DNA of 64,000 nucleotides from Salmonella bongori NCTC 12419 (GCF_000252995.1 NC_015761.1:1736001-1800000), one strand, 5' to 3'; positions 26,086-35,634 are shown, counted from the stretch's first letter. Notes: generated by a model from the sequence alone, not told the origin. Numbers and translations are program-made.

Positions 26086-26499
26086 ATGAGCGAAGCACTT
26101 AAAATTCTGAACAACATCCGTACTCTTCGTGCGCAGGCAAGAGAATGCACTCTGGAAACGCTTGAAGAAATGCTGGAAAAATTAGAAGTTGTCGTTAACG
26201 AGCGTCGTGAAGAAGAAAGCGCTGCTGCTGCTGAAGTGGAAGAGCGTACTCGTAAACTGCAACAGTACCGTGAAATGTTAATTGCCGATGGCATTGACCC
26301 GAATGAACTGCTGAATAGCATGGCTGCCGCTAAATCCGGTACTAAAGCTAAACGCGCAGCCCGTCCAGCTAAATATAGCTATGTTGACGAAAACGGTGAA
26401 ACTAAAACCTGGACTGGCCAGGGTCGTACACCGGCTGTAATCAAAAAAGCAATGGAAGAACAAGGCAAGCAGCTGGAAGACTTCCTGATCAAGGAATAA
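26086..26499 (+). CDS. hns: Nucleoid protein H-NS
   Basis: A 137-residue xenogeneic silencer. Residues 1-80 are the helical dimerisation and oligomerisation domain (LNNIRTLRAQARECTLETL), followed by a flexible KSGTKAKRAARPAK linker and the C-terminal DNA-binding domain with the AT-hook-like TWTGQGRTP (about residues 109-117). The length and sequence are those of enteric H-NS. It silences AT-rich accessory DNA, such as the patch at 61245-63137 here would be. Confidence 0.98.
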   Translation: MSEALKILNNIRTLRAQARECTLETLEEMLEKLEVVVNERREEESAAAAEVEERTRKLQQYREMLIADGIDPNELLNSMAAAKSGTKAKRAARPAKYSYVDENGETKTWTGQGRTPAVIKKAMEEQGKQLEDFLIKE

Positions 26500-26517
26500 T
26501 GTTTTTCCCGGTTGCTT

Positions 26518-26546
26518 AAAATCCCGCCGCTGGCGGGATTTTTTTT
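26518..26546 (+). terminator. Rho-independent terminator after hns
   Basis: ATCCCGCC and GGCGGGAT pair around a GCT loop and are followed by eight Ts. Confidence 0.93.
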
Positions 26547-26576
26547 GCCAATGTTCTCCCCTGATGCGAACACGCA

Positions 26577-26603
26577 TAAAAAAAGCGCTGGCTTACCAAC
26601 GCT
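26577..26603 (-). terminator. Terminator after galU (minus strand)
   Basis: On the minus strand, AGCGTTGG and CCAGCGCT pair (one G-U) around TAAG and are followed by seven Ts, 25 bases past the galU stop. Confidence 0.85.
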
Positions 26604-26628
26604 TCTGTTAAAAAATTATAACGTCTCG

Positions 26629-27537
26629 TTACTTCTTAATACCCATCTCTTCTTCAAGCCAGGCTTTAAATTCAGCCCCCAGCGAATTATGGCGGATGCC
26701 ATATTCAACAAATGCCTGCATATATCCCAGCTTATTACCACAGTCATGGCTTTTGCCCTTCATATGGTAGGCTTCAACCGTTTCTTTTTCGATCAGCATA
26801 TCGATAGCGTCGGTCAACTGAATTTCATCTCCGGCCCCTGGAGGTGTTTTCGCTAATAATGCCCAGATATCCGCGCTCAGCACATAACGCCCAACAATCG
26901 CAAGGTTAGACGGCGCCACATCCGCTTTTGGTTTTTCAACCACACCAACCATGGGCACGCTCTCACCTGGCGCCAGATCAACGCCTTTACAATCTACCAC
27001 GCCGTATGCAGTAACATCTGCTACCGGTTCAACCATAATTTGGCTGTTTCCGGTTTCGTCGAAGCGGCGAATCATTTCAGCCAGATTGTCCTGCGACAGA
27101 TCGGACTCATATTCGTCAAGAATAACGTCTGGCAGAATAACGGCGACAGGCTCGTTCCCAACAACCGGATGCGCGCACAATACGGCATGACCCAGACCTT
27201 TTGCCAGCCCCTGGCGCACCTGCATTATCGTGACATGCGGTGGGCAAATAGACTGAACTTCTTCCAGAAGCTGACGCTTAACACGTTTTTCCAGCATCGC
27301 TTCCAGTTCAAAACTGGTATCAAAGTGGTTTTCAATGGAATTTTTAGATGAGTGCGTAACAAGCACAATTTCAGTAATGCCTGCAGCGATACATTCGTTC
27401 ACGACGTACTGAATTAATGGCTTATCGACCAGCGGCAGCATCTCTTTCGGGATTGCTTTAGTTGCTGGCAGCATCCTGGTTCCCAATCCCGCGACCGGGA
27501 TAACGGCTTTTTTGACTTTCGAATTAAGGGCAGCCAT
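26629..27537 (-). CDS. galU: UTP-glucose-1-phosphate uridylyltransferase
   Basis: A 302-residue nucleotidyltransferase that makes UDP-glucose for LPS core, trehalose and capsule. The nucleotide motif GLGTRMLPATKAIPKEMLPL is at residues 17-36. It lacks the C-terminal hexapeptide domain of GlmU-type enzymes. Start MAALNSKVKKAV with a CAGGAGAAT ribosome site. It is a separate unit from rssB (200-base gap). Confidence 0.97.
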   Translation of the reverse strand: MAALNSKVKKAVIPVAGLGTRMLPATKAIPKEMLPLVDKPLIQYVVNECIAAGITEIVLVTHSSKNSIENHFDTSFELEAMLEKRVKRQLLEEVQSICPPHVTIMQVRQGLAKGLGHAVLCAHPVVGNEPVAVILPDVILDEYESDLSQDNLAEMIRRFDETGNSQIMVEPVADVTAYGVVDCKGVDLAPGESVPMVGVVEKPKADVAPSNLAIVGRYVLSADIWALLAKTPPGAGDEIQLTDAIDMLIEKETVEAYHMKGKSHDCGNKLGYMQAFVEYGIRHNSLGAEFKAWLEEEMGIKK

Positions 27538-27739
27538 TTAAAATTCTCCTGGACTGTTCATGTATTGAACGTGTTCATTAATCTGTATCGTGTTCCAGTA
27601 TATCAGTACCGGAACAAGCCTCAGGTCCAAAAAGGACTTATATTGGTATAATTAAGACAAATACTTATAAATCTGCCACTGATAGTAACATTCGTCGGGA
27701 AAGGCCGGTAAAGCAATTTTCTTCCATTCTTTCGTTTGG

Positions 27740-28753
27740 TCATTCCGCAGCCAACATCAACCGCAGACGCCCTCCTGCTCCCCATATTTGACATTGCCAT
27801 GAGTCGCAACGCTGACTTAATTGGTTAAGATATGCGTTACCCAACGTTCCTAAAGGTACGCCGTTGCTGATTTGAACCTGGTGAGCGCCAGTATTTAAGG
27901 TTGCGTTCAATCCGGCGGAAACGAGTATCAAATTTTTGAGGCCACTGTGATAGTAACCAACAAATAGCGGGAATTGACCGGGTAAATTCGCTTGCCTGAG
28001 CAGGTGATTGACCTGTTTTAATAGAGTACCCAATTCCGGTAAACGGTGTTTTTGTTGACCAAGCTGCTCCTGCAGCAAGCCATTAAATAGCGCCCGCAGC
28101 AACAACGCGGCTAAAACGCCATTATCACCTGCCCGGGTTACATCCAGACAATAAAATGCCAGTTCGTTATCGGAGAGCGGCGCAATATCCAGCACCAGCC
28201 CTGGCTGATCGGCAGAAACAAGCTGCCGGTAATTAATGCGGCAATGGGAAATTACCTGCTGTACCGGGGGCTGTAACTCCTGCAACAGTTGTGCGGCGGC
28301 GACCGGATTACTCACCATCGCATCCCAGTCCCGAAACAGACGCTCTTCCTCTTCAACCCGTGAGTTAAACATATTGGGGTATAAGCAGGCGAACACCGTT
28401 TCCCGTAATCGGTTGAGGTCTTTTACCGGCTTCAGTAACACATCCTCAACCCCAAGGCGTAGCGCTTTAGCGATATCCGCCATATTTTCGGTTGCGGAAA
28501 TAACCAAAACAGGTGTCTGGTTTCCGCGATTGCGTAAGTTTTCTACCAGTTTGAGACCGTTCATTCTCGGCATGGCGATATCACAGATCATAAGATCGGG
28601 CGTAAAATGCCCTATCAACTCCAGGGCATCTACCCCGTCGCCTGCCAATGCCGTTGTCGCTCCCAAAGAGGAAAACCACGAATCCAGAAGCGAGCGAAAT
28701 ACAGGCTCGTCTTCAACAATAAGAATCTGTTTTCCGACCAATGGCTGCGTCAT
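27740..28753 (-). CDS. rssB: Response regulator RssB (MviA/Hnr), sigma-S proteolysis adaptor
   Basis: A 337-residue orphan response regulator: receiver domain 1-130 with Asp58 (LMICDIAMP) as phosphoacceptor, then a PP2C-like output domain without phosphatase activity. It delivers sigma-S (RpoS) to ClpXP in growing cells. In S. Typhimurium it is MviA. Relevant here because yciGFE-katN in this window is sigma-S controlled. rssA is upstream on the same strand, 90 bases away. Confidence 0.96.
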   Translation of the reverse strand: MTQPLVGKQILIVEDEPVFRSLLDSWFSSLGATTALAGDGVDALELIGHFTPDLMICDIAMPRMNGLKLVENLRNRGNQTPVLVISATENMADIAKALRLGVEDVLLKPVKDLNRLRETVFACLYPNMFNSRVEEEERLFRDWDAMVSNPVAAAQLLQELQPPVQQVISHCRINYRQLVSADQPGLVLDIAPLSDNELAFYCLDVTRAGDNGVLAALLLRALFNGLLQEQLGQQKHRLPELGTLLKQVNHLLRQANLPGQFPLFVGYYHSGLKNLILVSAGLNATLNTGAHQVQISNGVPLGTLGNAYLNQLSQRCDSWQCQIWGAGGRLRLMLAAE

Positions 28754-28843
28754 GTTCTCTCCCCTGACTGGCTTTGATCAATAGTGGCATGGTATTGCCG
28801 CTTGCGCCTGTCAGAATTTGCTTAAGTGATCGTAAAAGGTACA

Positions 28844-29749
28844 TTAAACGTCGGTACGCACCAAGGGTATAAGTTCGTCCATTTTTTTCTCTACGGCTAA
28901 CTGACCTGCCGCAATAGCAGCATGGGCGCGGTGAAAATCCAGCGTAGAGATTTGCGGACAGAATGGTTGAATGAGAATATCAGGCGGATCGCCAGCCATA
29001 CGGTTACGTTTAAGGCGATTCTCTAAAACCTGAATGGACGTTGTCATGATTTCCATTGCGCCTGGCGTACTCACGCCACGGCGTGAAGTCAGACTACTGA
29101 AGCGTTCTCTTAAACGTTTATGCCAGGGCAATGCATCATCGCCCTCTTCATTTATATTCGCCACATTTACAGAGAGCAAATCTTGCTGCATGAGGTGAGC
29201 ATCATGTTGCAGGTCTACTGCAATGACAATATCCGCGCCCATCGCCCGGGTTAACGAGACAGGAACAGGATTAACCACTGCGCCATCTACCAGCCAGTAA
29301 CCGTTATGTGCAACCGGGGCCATCAGTCCTGGCATACTGCACGATGCGCGCACAGCAAGATGTAAATCGCCCTCAGTAAACCATAGCTCCCGCCCGGTGC
29401 TAAGATTCGTCGCAACTGCGCCAAAGCGGCGTGTGCAGTGGTCAATATCCGTGACGGGCATAATGTCCCGATAGTGATTAAATACGCGTTCGCCGCGAAG
29501 CAACCCTCCTCTGCGCCATGATACATCCATGAGGCGTAAAACATCCCAATAGCGGAATGAACATACCCATTGTTCAAGCGCCGACAATTTATTACAGGCA
29601 TACGCGGCGCCGACCAGTGAACCTATTGAGCATCCTGCAACAATATCAATATCAATGCCTGTTTGCTTGAGGGCTTTGATGACCCCAATGTGGGACCATC
29701 CTCTCGCCGCGCCAGATCCCAGCGCCAGCCCTATTTTCATTTTTCTCAT
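28844..29749 (-). CDS. rssA: Patatin-like phospholipase RssA
   Basis: A 301-residue patatin family protein. It has the oxyanion motif GSGAARGWSHIG, the nucleophile elbow GCSIG (Ser41) and the catalytic DGA motif (VDGAVVNPVP). A lipase-type activity is predicted but no substrate is known. It forms an operon with rssB in E. coli, although the sigma-S effect depends on rssB. Confidence 0.94.
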   Translation of the reverse strand: MRKMKIGLALGSGAARGWSHIGVIKALKQTGIDIDIVAGCSIGSLVGAAYACNKLSALEQWVCSFRYWDVLRLMDVSWRRGGLLRGERVFNHYRDIMPVTDIDHCTRRFGAVATNLSTGRELWFTEGDLHLAVRASCSMPGLMAPVAHNGYWLVDGAVVNPVPVSLTRAMGADIVIAVDLQHDAHLMQQDLLSVNVANINEEGDDALPWHKRLRERFSSLTSRRGVSTPGAMEIMTTSIQVLENRLKRNRMAGDPPDILIQPFCPQISTLDFHRAHAAIAAGQLAVEKKMDELIPLVRTDV

Positions 29750-29857
29750 CGTACTTAACGACTTCCCCTGGCTTCAAGACGTAGCAACATCGCCACTGCT
29801 CAGTTAACATAACGCCACCCTGGCGTTCAACGCCTTTTTATATTCAGGGAGATTATT

Positions 29858-30316
29858 GTGTCTCAGCTTTGTCCCTGTGGTAGCGCTGACGAGTATAGCC
29901 TATGTTGTGGTCGTATTGTGTCCGGAGAACGAGTAGCACCCGATCCGTCACATCTCATGCGCTCTCGTTACTGCGCTTTTGTGATGAAAGACGCAGATTA
30001 CCTAATTAAGACCTGGCATCCAACCTGCAATTCGGCCGCCTTTCGCGATGATATCATCGCCGGATTTGCCCATACCCGGTGGCTCGGACTGACTATTTTT
30101 GAACATACCTGGTCAGAAGCAGAAAATACAGGTTATGTTAGTTTTATCGCGCGTTTTTCCGAACAAGGGAGAACAGGAGCGATTATCGAGCGTTCCCGTT
30201 TTATCAAAGAAAACGGTCAGTGGTACTATATTGATGGCACCCGCCCGCAGTTTGGTCGAAACGATCCCTGCCCGTGCGGTTCAGGCAAAAAATTTAAAAA
30301 GTGCTGCGGCCAGTGA
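29858..30316 (+). CDS. ychJ: SEC-C motif protein YchJ
   Basis: A 152-residue protein with a zinc-binding SEC-C motif at both ends: CPCGSADEYSLCCG at residues 5-18 and CPCGSGKKFKKCCGQ at the C terminus. Between them is a YchJ (NTF2-like) domain. The gene starts with TTG-GTG-free GTG? The ORF begins with ATG-equivalent at 29858 (GTG), after AGGGAGA. Function unknown; SEC-C motifs bind SecB or ribosomes in other proteins. Confidence 0.92.
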   Translation: MSQLCPCGSADEYSLCCGRIVSGERVAPDPSHLMRSRYCAFVMKDADYLIKTWHPTCNSAAFRDDIIAGFAHTRWLGLTIFEHTWSEAENTGYVSFIARFSEQGRTGAIIERSRFIKENGQWYYIDGTRPQFGRNDPCPCGSGKKFKKCCGQ

Positions 30317-30366
30317 CGCCTGCCAGTATCGATACAACAAACATTCTCAACAGGATTTTTCCGGCA

Positions 30367-31209
30367 ATGCAATCACTACAACGTAAAGTTCTGCGTACTA
30401 TTTGTCCCGATCAAAAAGGCCTTATCGCGCGGATTACCAATATTTGTTATAAGCATGAACTTAATATTGTGCAAAACAATGAATTTGTTGACCACCGTAC
30501 TGGACGCTTTTTTATGCGTACTGAGTTGGAAGGCATCTTCAATGACGCTACTCTACTGGCCGATCTGGATAGCGCTTTACCGGAAGGCTCTGTTCGCGAG
30601 TTAAACCCCGCCGGACGCCGTCGCGTGGTGATTCTGGTCACCAAAGAAGCGCATTGTCTGGGTGACCTGCTAATGAAAGCCAATTATGGTGGACTGGATG
30701 TTGAAATTGCCGCGGTAATTGGCAACCATGAAACGCTGCGTTCCCTGGTTGAACGTTTTGAGATCCCTTTCGAGCTGGTTAGCCACGAGGGATTAACGCG
30801 TGAAGAGCATGACAGCAAGATGGCGGATGCTATTGATGCTCATCAACCAGACTATGTGGTGCTGGCCAAATACATGCGCGTTTTAACCCCGGAGTTTGTG
30901 GCGCGTTTCCCAAACAAAATTATTAATATCCACCACTCCTTCCTGCCAGCCTTTATCGGCGCACGTCCATATCATCAGGCCTATGAGCGCGGCGTGAAAA
31001 TCATCGGCGCTACGGCGCACTATGTAAATGATAATCTGGATGAAGGCCCGATCATTATGCAAGACGTCATTCATGTGGATCACACCTATACCGCAGAAGA
31101 CATGATGCGTGCCGGGCGTGACGTTGAGAAAAATGTGTTAAGCCGTGCGTTGTACCAGGTTCTGGCACAGCGCGTGTTTGTTTATGGCAACCGGACGATT
31201 ATTCTTTAA
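30367..31209 (+). CDS. purU: Formyltetrahydrofolate deformylase PurU
   Basis: A 280-residue enzyme that hydrolyses 10-formyl-THF to formate and THF, supplying formate for PurT and balancing one-carbon units. Residues 5-85 form an ACT domain (RTICPDQKGLIARITN), and the rest is a formyltransferase-type domain with NIHHSFLPAFIGARPY and the catalytic Asp in the NDNLDEGPII loop. The start at 30367 is the family start; an ATG-like frame opens earlier at 30301. Confidence 0.96.
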   Translation: MQSLQRKVLRTICPDQKGLIARITNICYKHELNIVQNNEFVDHRTGRFFMRTELEGIFNDATLLADLDSALPEGSVRELNPAGRRRVVILVTKEAHCLGDLLMKANYGGLDVEIAAVIGNHETLRSLVERFEIPFELVSHEGLTREEHDSKMADAIDAHQPDYVVLAKYMRVLTPEFVARFPNKIINIHHSFLPAFIGARPYHQAYERGVKIIGATAHYVNDNLDEGPIIMQDVIHVDHTYTAEDMMRAGRDVEKNVLSRALYQVLAQRVFVYGNRTIIL

Positions 31210-31290
31210 TCGTCAGGAAAATGAATTGATTAGCTTTAATCCGTTACGGATGAAAAGTACGCAAACAGTTCATTTCAGGCAAAGGAATGC

Positions 31291-31326
31291 TTTACAGCGG
31301 CGCGTCATTTGATATGATGCGCCCCG
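31291..31326 (+). promoter_or_regulatory. tyrT promoter with stringent discriminator
   Basis: TTTACA at 31291-31296 and TATGAT at 31313-31318 are separated by 16 bases, followed by the GC-rich discriminator GCGCCCCG. This is the classic tyrT promoter of enterics, which is growth-rate and ppGpp controlled and activated by Fis. Confidence 0.95.
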
Positions 31327-31366
31327 CTTCCCAAAAGGAAGCAGGCCAGTATTAGCATTACCCCGT

Positions 31367-31451
<85 letters not shown>

Positions 31452-31500
31452 TTATTCACTACAGCGATGTAGTTAACTCGATGAGCAATGCAGAAGTTTG

Positions 31501-31627
31501 CACTTGTCGGGGAAGGGTGAGAACCTTCGATTAAGGTTCGACTCGAGCGAAAGCGAGAGAACGTTGCCAACGGCAACGGCCCGTAGGGTGAGGAGCGAAG
31601 CGACGAATAATCCTTCCCCCACCACCA
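31501..31627 (+). ncRNA. rtT-like repeat A (between the two tRNA-Tyr genes)
   Basis: This unit runs from CGGGGAAGGGTGAGAACC to a copy of the tRNA 3' end, AATCCTTCCCCCACCACCA. It is homologous to repeat B after the second tRNA and resembles the rtT RNA units released from the E. coli tyrT operon transcript. The tRNA tail duplication marks the repeat boundary. A short ATG frame from 31477 (about 17 codons) echoes the Tpr-type protein of E. coli; this one is likely incidental. Confidence 0.7.
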
Positions 31628-31662
31628 TCTTTATGCCAGACCTCAAAAGTTGAATTACCCCT

Positions 31663-31747
<85 letters not shown>

Positions 31748-31796
31748 TCAATTTCGTTGCGTATATTTCCCTTTTTAAGCACATTGTCTTATATTT

Positions 31797-31918
31797 CTCC
31801 GGACGGGGAAAGGTGAGAAGCTTCGCCTCAGGTTCAATTCAGGCGTAGCGAGAAAGCGTTGCCGCAAGCAACGACCCAAAGGGCGAGTCGCCGCGCGACG
31901 CGTCATCCTTCCCCCACA
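31797..31918 (+). ncRNA. rtT-like repeat B (after the second tRNA-Tyr)
   Basis: A diverged copy of repeat A: CGGGGAAAGGTGAGAAGC, a middle part with GCGTTGCCGCAAGCAACG hairpin, and an end CATCCTTCCCCCACA that copies the tRNA 3' end. Probably the processed tail of the tyr operon transcript. Confidence 0.65.
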
Positions 31919-31974
31919 CGCTCTTGCATACTTCACTGCACCTATCCTGCTTCGAATTATATTGCCTGTACCCA

Positions 31975-32057
31975 TTGCCCGGCGGCGCTCACGCTTACCA
32001 GGCCTCCCCCCCGCTCTCACGTAGGCTGGATAAGGCGCAGTTCACAACCGCATCCGG
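31975..32057. repeat. BIME: two REP elements between the tyr operon and the AAA_28-like gene
   Basis: Two degenerate REP sequences: about 31975-32003 (CCCGGCGGCGCTCACGCTTACCAGGCC) is written here only in part, CGGCGGCGCTCACGCTTACC, and 32021-32057 begins GTAGGCTGGATAAGGCG and ends GCATCCGG. Both resemble enteric REP units in inverted order, giving a BIME. Confidence 0.7.
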
Positions 32058-32078
32058 TAAACACCACAGGAATGCCAG

Positions 32079-32645
32079 ATGACCATGAAAACGAATCCGC
32101 GAATCATTCTCACCGGTGGTCCTTGCGCCGGAAAAAGCACTTTATTGCACGCCCTTAAAAAACAAGGATTTTGCTGTCAGGAAGAGTCCGGACGCGCGAT
32201 CATTCAGGATCAAAAACGCATTGGCGGTCCAGGCTTACCCTCGGTATCACCATTATTGTTTGCCGAACTGATGCTGACGCTGGATATACGTGGCTGGCAT
32301 CAGGCACAGAACAGCCCGACAATGGTGTTCTATGATCGTGGAATACCGGATATTGCAGGCTATCTGACGCTTGTGGGCGAAACCGTCCCGGACCATCTCA
32401 TCAATGCGATTCACCATTTCCGTTACGCCTCAACGGTCATTTTACTTCCTCCCTGGAGAGCTATTTACCACCAGGATAACGAGCGTAAACAGTCATGGGA
32501 TGAGGCGGTCAGAACCTACGAGGCGATGGTTAGGACATATCAGCACTACGGTTACCAACTGTATACACTCCCTTTCGCTTCGGTGAACGCACGAATGGAG
32601 CAACTCATCGATAAGATCAGGTCGATTAAGACGACGGAGGGATAA
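32079..32645 (+). CDS. AAA_28-like P-loop NTPase
   Basis: A 188-residue protein with an N-terminal Walker A, TGGPCAGKST (residues 12-21), and later FYDRGIPDIAGY, a Walker B/sensor pattern of the AAA_28 family of nucleotide kinase-like ATPases. The fold resembles small kinases. A Salmonella-type gene that I recall between the tyrosine tRNAs and narI; not seen at that place in E. coli K-12. The substrate is unknown. ATG 32079 follows AGGAATGCCAG. It could have arrived beside the tRNA, a common integration site. Confidence 0.8.
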   Translation: MTMKTNPRIILTGGPCAGKSTLLHALKKQGFCCQEESGRAIIQDQKRIGGPGLPSVSPLLFAELMLTLDIRGWHQAQNSPTMVFYDRGIPDIAGYLTLVGETVPDHLINAIHHFRYASTVILLPPWRAIYHQDNERKQSWDEAVRTYEAMVRTYQHYGYQLYTLPFASVNARMEQLIDKIRSIKTTEG

Positions 32646-32664
32646 TGCCATCTGGCAAGCAGTC

Positions 32665-32690
32665 GTAAAAAACCCTGCCGAAGCAGGGTT
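32665..32690 (-). terminator. Terminator of narGHJI (minus strand)
   Basis: AACCCTGC and GCAGGGTT pair around a 4-base loop; read on the minus strand it is followed by TTTTTT. It lies 22 bases past the narI stop and may also face the AAA_28-like gene's 3' end. Confidence 0.85.
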
Positions 32691-32711
32691 AAAACGTTTT
32701 AATAATGACTA

Positions 32712-33389
32712 TCAGTGACGCGCGCGGACAATCTGATATTTACGAGTCAGATATTCAACCGGCACGCTCCAGATATGCACCAGACGCGAGAACGGGAACA
32801 GCAGGAATAGCGTCATCCCCAGTACCAGATGCAGACGGTAAATAAACGCCACGCCGTCCAGATGAGCAGAGGCACCACCGTGGAACGTCACGATAGACTG
32901 CGCCCAGCCGACCAGCTTCATCATTTCGCTCCCGTCCATATGCTGGGCAGAGAACGGAATAGTCAGCAGCCCCAGCGCACACTGGATCACCAGCAGCGTC
33001 AGAATCAGAATATCCGCACCGGTCGTCGTCGCCCGCACGCGCGGACTGAACAGACGACGCTTGAGCAGCAGCACGCCGCCAATAAGGCACATAACGCCAG
33101 CCGCCCCGCCGCCGATCATTGCCATCTTCTGTTTCACCGCAATCGGCAACCATGCTTCGTACATCCAGTGCGGCGTCAGCATTCCCAGGAAATGACCGGC
33201 AAAAATGCCCAGAATGCCAATGTGGAACAGGTTTGACGCCAGGTTCATACCTTTACGATCCAGCATCTGGCTTGACGCGGCACGCCAGCTATATTGCCCG
33301 TAATCATAACGTAACCAGCTACCAACGAGGAAAACGGCGCCCGCAATGTACGGATAGATGTCAAAGAAGAACATATTCAGGAAGTGCAT
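32712..33389 (-). CDS. narI: Respiratory nitrate reductase gamma subunit
   Basis: A 225-residue, five-helix cytochrome b subunit that oxidises quinol at the periplasmic side and passes electrons to NarH. Haem ligands His56 and His66 (HIGILGIFAGHF) and the C-terminal pair (about His187 and His205, in the HGGASAHLDG and RLHLVLG region) are present. One base overlaps narJ. Confidence 0.97.
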   Translation of the reverse strand: MHFLNMFFFDIYPYIAGAVFLVGSWLRYDYGQYSWRAASSQMLDRKGMNLASNLFHIGILGIFAGHFLGMLTPHWMYEAWLPIAVKQKMAMIGGGAAGVMCLIGGVLLLKRRLFSPRVRATTTGADILILTLLVIQCALGLLTIPFSAQHMDGSEMMKLVGWAQSIVTFHGGASAHLDGVAFIYRLHLVLGMTLFLLFPFSRLVHIWSVPVEYLTRKYQIVRARH

Positions 33390-34099
33390 TAGTGCTGTCC
33401 TCCGGTGGTGATATTCAAATATTGCGGTGCCACTGCTCCGGCAAAACGACGCTGGTGAGCAGCGATTTCAGATTCGCCACAGCCCTGATCGGCAAAGAAT
33501 TTCACCTGCTCTTCTTCCCAGACAGCATCCAGCGCCTGCGGGGTATCATCGCGAACTTCATCAGCGATTTTCTCAGCCACTTTTTCACTGTCGATCGTTG
33601 TATTTGCCAGTTTCAGCAGCAGATCAAACAGCACGGCATAGCGGCTTTCACGCTGGTGCAGACGCGCGCTCAGCAACGCCAGGATCGGCGCGATGTCTTG
33701 TAATCCTCCCAGCGCTTCGCTTTTTGGCAGATGCGCCAGATATTCCAGATACAGCGGCAGATGATCCGGCAGCTCACGGCTATCAAGTTGTAAACCGTGC
33801 TGTTCATACTGCGCCATCAGGTCAACCATTGCCTGGCCCCGGTCGCGGGACTCTCCATGAACGTGTTCAAATAGCAGCAGCGATGTGGCGCGCCCACGAT
33901 CGAACAGTTCGCTGTAGCCTGACTGGGCATCCAGCATATCCTGCGCCGTCAAATCACGCAGGAAGAGGCTAAGCGTGTGGGCATCTTCCTGGCCCAAATT
34001 TTCAGATGACGCGAGTGCATCAAAGAGTTCCTGCTGATGCTGCCATAAGGCAGCATCCGGGTACTCGAGCAGACGCGAAACAATGACGAGTTCAATCAT
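33389..34099 (-). CDS. narJ: Nitrate reductase molybdenum cofactor chaperone
   Basis: A 236-residue NarJ/TorD-family chaperone that holds NarG until the molybdenum cofactor and the FS0 cluster are loaded. It is mostly helical, with the family motif YLEYLAHLP. It overlaps narH by 4 bases and narI by one base, so expression is coupled. It is not part of the final complex. Confidence 0.96.
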   Translation of the reverse strand: MIELVIVSRLLEYPDAALWQHQQELFDALASSENLGQEDAHTLSLFLRDLTAQDMLDAQSGYSELFDRGRATSLLLFEHVHGESRDRGQAMVDLMAQYEQHGLQLDSRELPDHLPLYLEYLAHLPKSEALGGLQDIAPILALLSARLHQRESRYAVLFDLLLKLANTTIDSEKVAEKIADEVRDDTPQALDAVWEEEQVKFFADQGCGESEIAAHQRRFAGAVAPQYLNITTGGQH

Positions 34100-35634
34100 T
34101 GGTGCGACTCCGTTTTGCTGGTCACATCAACCGCATCAATTCGACGGCTGTTGAACAGGTTAAATTTGGTATCCGAGCCGTGGCAACCGTCACCGAAGGT
34201 AAAGCCGCAACCGCTTTTCTCCGGGAACGCATCACGCGCCAGCTCACGATGGCTACTCGGTACCACAAAGCGATCTTCGTAGTTGGCAATCGCCAGATAG
34301 CGATACATTTCCTGCGCCTGCGCTTCAGTTAACCCCACCTCTTCCAGCGCACGAGTATCCACTTTGCCATCGACGGTTTCAGCACGTTTGTAGTGACGCA
34401 TCGCCAGCATGCGTTTCAGCGCCAGCAGTACCGGCTGGGTATCACCCGCAGTGAGCAGGTTAGCCAGGTACTGAACCGGGATACGCAGGCTGTCCACATC
34501 CGGCAGAATACCGTTACTGCCCAGTTCGCCCGCGTCGGCCGCAGACTGGATTGGGGACAGCGGCGGCACGTACCATACCATTGGTAGCGTGCGGTATTCC
34601 GGATGCAGCGGTAGCGCCAGCTTCCAGTCCATCGCCATTTTATAAACCGGCGACTGTTGCGCGGCATCGATCACGCTCAGCGGAATACCGTCCTTCAGCG
34701 CTTGTTCAATCACCGCCGGATCGTTCGGATCGAGGAATACATCGAGCTGGCGTTGATACAGATCTTTTTCATTCTCGGTGCTGGCTGCGCTTTCAATTGC
34801 ATCGGCATCGTACAGCAACACGCCAAGATAACGGATACGCCCTACGCAGGTTTCAGAACAGACGGTCGGCTGACCCGCTTCAATGCGCGGATAACAGAAG
34901 ATGCACTTCTCAGATTTACCGCTCTTCCAGTTGAAGTAGATCTTTTTGTATGGGCAGCCGGTGATGCACATCCGCCAGCCGCGGCACTTGTCCTGGTCGA
35001 TCAGGACAATACCGTCTTCTTCACGCTTGTAGATGGCGCCGCTCGGGCAGGTCGCCACACATGCCGGGTTCAGGCAATGCTCACACAGACGCGGTAGATA
35101 CATCATGAAGGTGTTTTCGAACTGGCCGTACATTGCCTTCTGCATGTTCTCGAAGTTCTGGTCTTTCGACAGCTTTTCGAACTCACCGCCCAGGTCGTCT
35201 TCCCAGTTCGGACCTTTGGTGATTTTGTCCATCCGCTGGCCGGTAATCAGCGAGCGCGGACGGGCAATCGGCTGCGCTTTGCTACCTTCCGGCGCGGTGT
35301 GCAGATTCTGATAGTCGAAATCAAACGGTTCATAGTAATCATCCATGCCCGGCAGATGCGGGTTAGCGAAGATTTTGCCCAGCAACATCGCGCGGTTACC
35401 CATGCGCGGCTGTAGTTTACCGTTAATTTTACGGATCCAGCCGCCCTTCCACTTCTCCTGGTTTTCCCAGTCGTTCGGGAAACCCACGCCCGGTTTACTT
35501 TCGACGTTGTTGAACCAGGCGTATTCCATGCCTTCCCGGCTGGTCCAGACGTTTTTACAGGTGACCGAGCAGGTGTGGCAACCGATGCACTTATCGAGAT
35601 TCAGCACCATGCCGACTTGTGAACGAATTTTCAT
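34096..35634 (-). CDS. narH: Respiratory nitrate reductase beta subunit
   Basis: A 512-residue iron-sulfur protein with cysteine clusters for four centres: CIGCHTCSVTC near residue 16, CEHCLNPACVATCP, CRGWRMCITGCPYKK (the Trp in the second cysteine position makes the 3Fe-4S centre) and CIFCYPRIEAGQPTVCSETC. It carries electrons from NarI to NarG. It overlaps narG and narJ by 4 bases each. Confidence 0.97.
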   Translation of the reverse strand: MKIRSQVGMVLNLDKCIGCHTCSVTCKNVWTSREGMEYAWFNNVESKPGVGFPNDWENQEKWKGGWIRKINGKLQPRMGNRAMLLGKIFANPHLPGMDDYYEPFDFDYQNLHTAPEGSKAQPIARPRSLITGQRMDKITKGPNWEDDLGGEFEKLSKDQNFENMQKAMYGQFENTFMMYLPRLCEHCLNPACVATCPSGAIYKREEDGIVLIDQDKCRGWRMCITGCPYKKIYFNWKSGKSEKCIFCYPRIEAGQPTVCSETCVGRIRYLGVLLYDADAIESAASTENEKDLYQRQLDVFLDPNDPAVIEQALKDGIPLSVIDAAQQSPVYKMAMDWKLALPLHPEYRTLPMVWYVPPLSPIQSAADAGELGSNGILPDVDSLRIPVQYLANLLTAGDTQPVLLALKRMLAMRHYKRAETVDGKVDTRALEEVGLTEAQAQEMYRYLAIANYEDRFVVPSSHRELARDAFPEKSGCGFTFGDGCHGSDTKFNLFNSRRIDAVDVTSKTESHQ

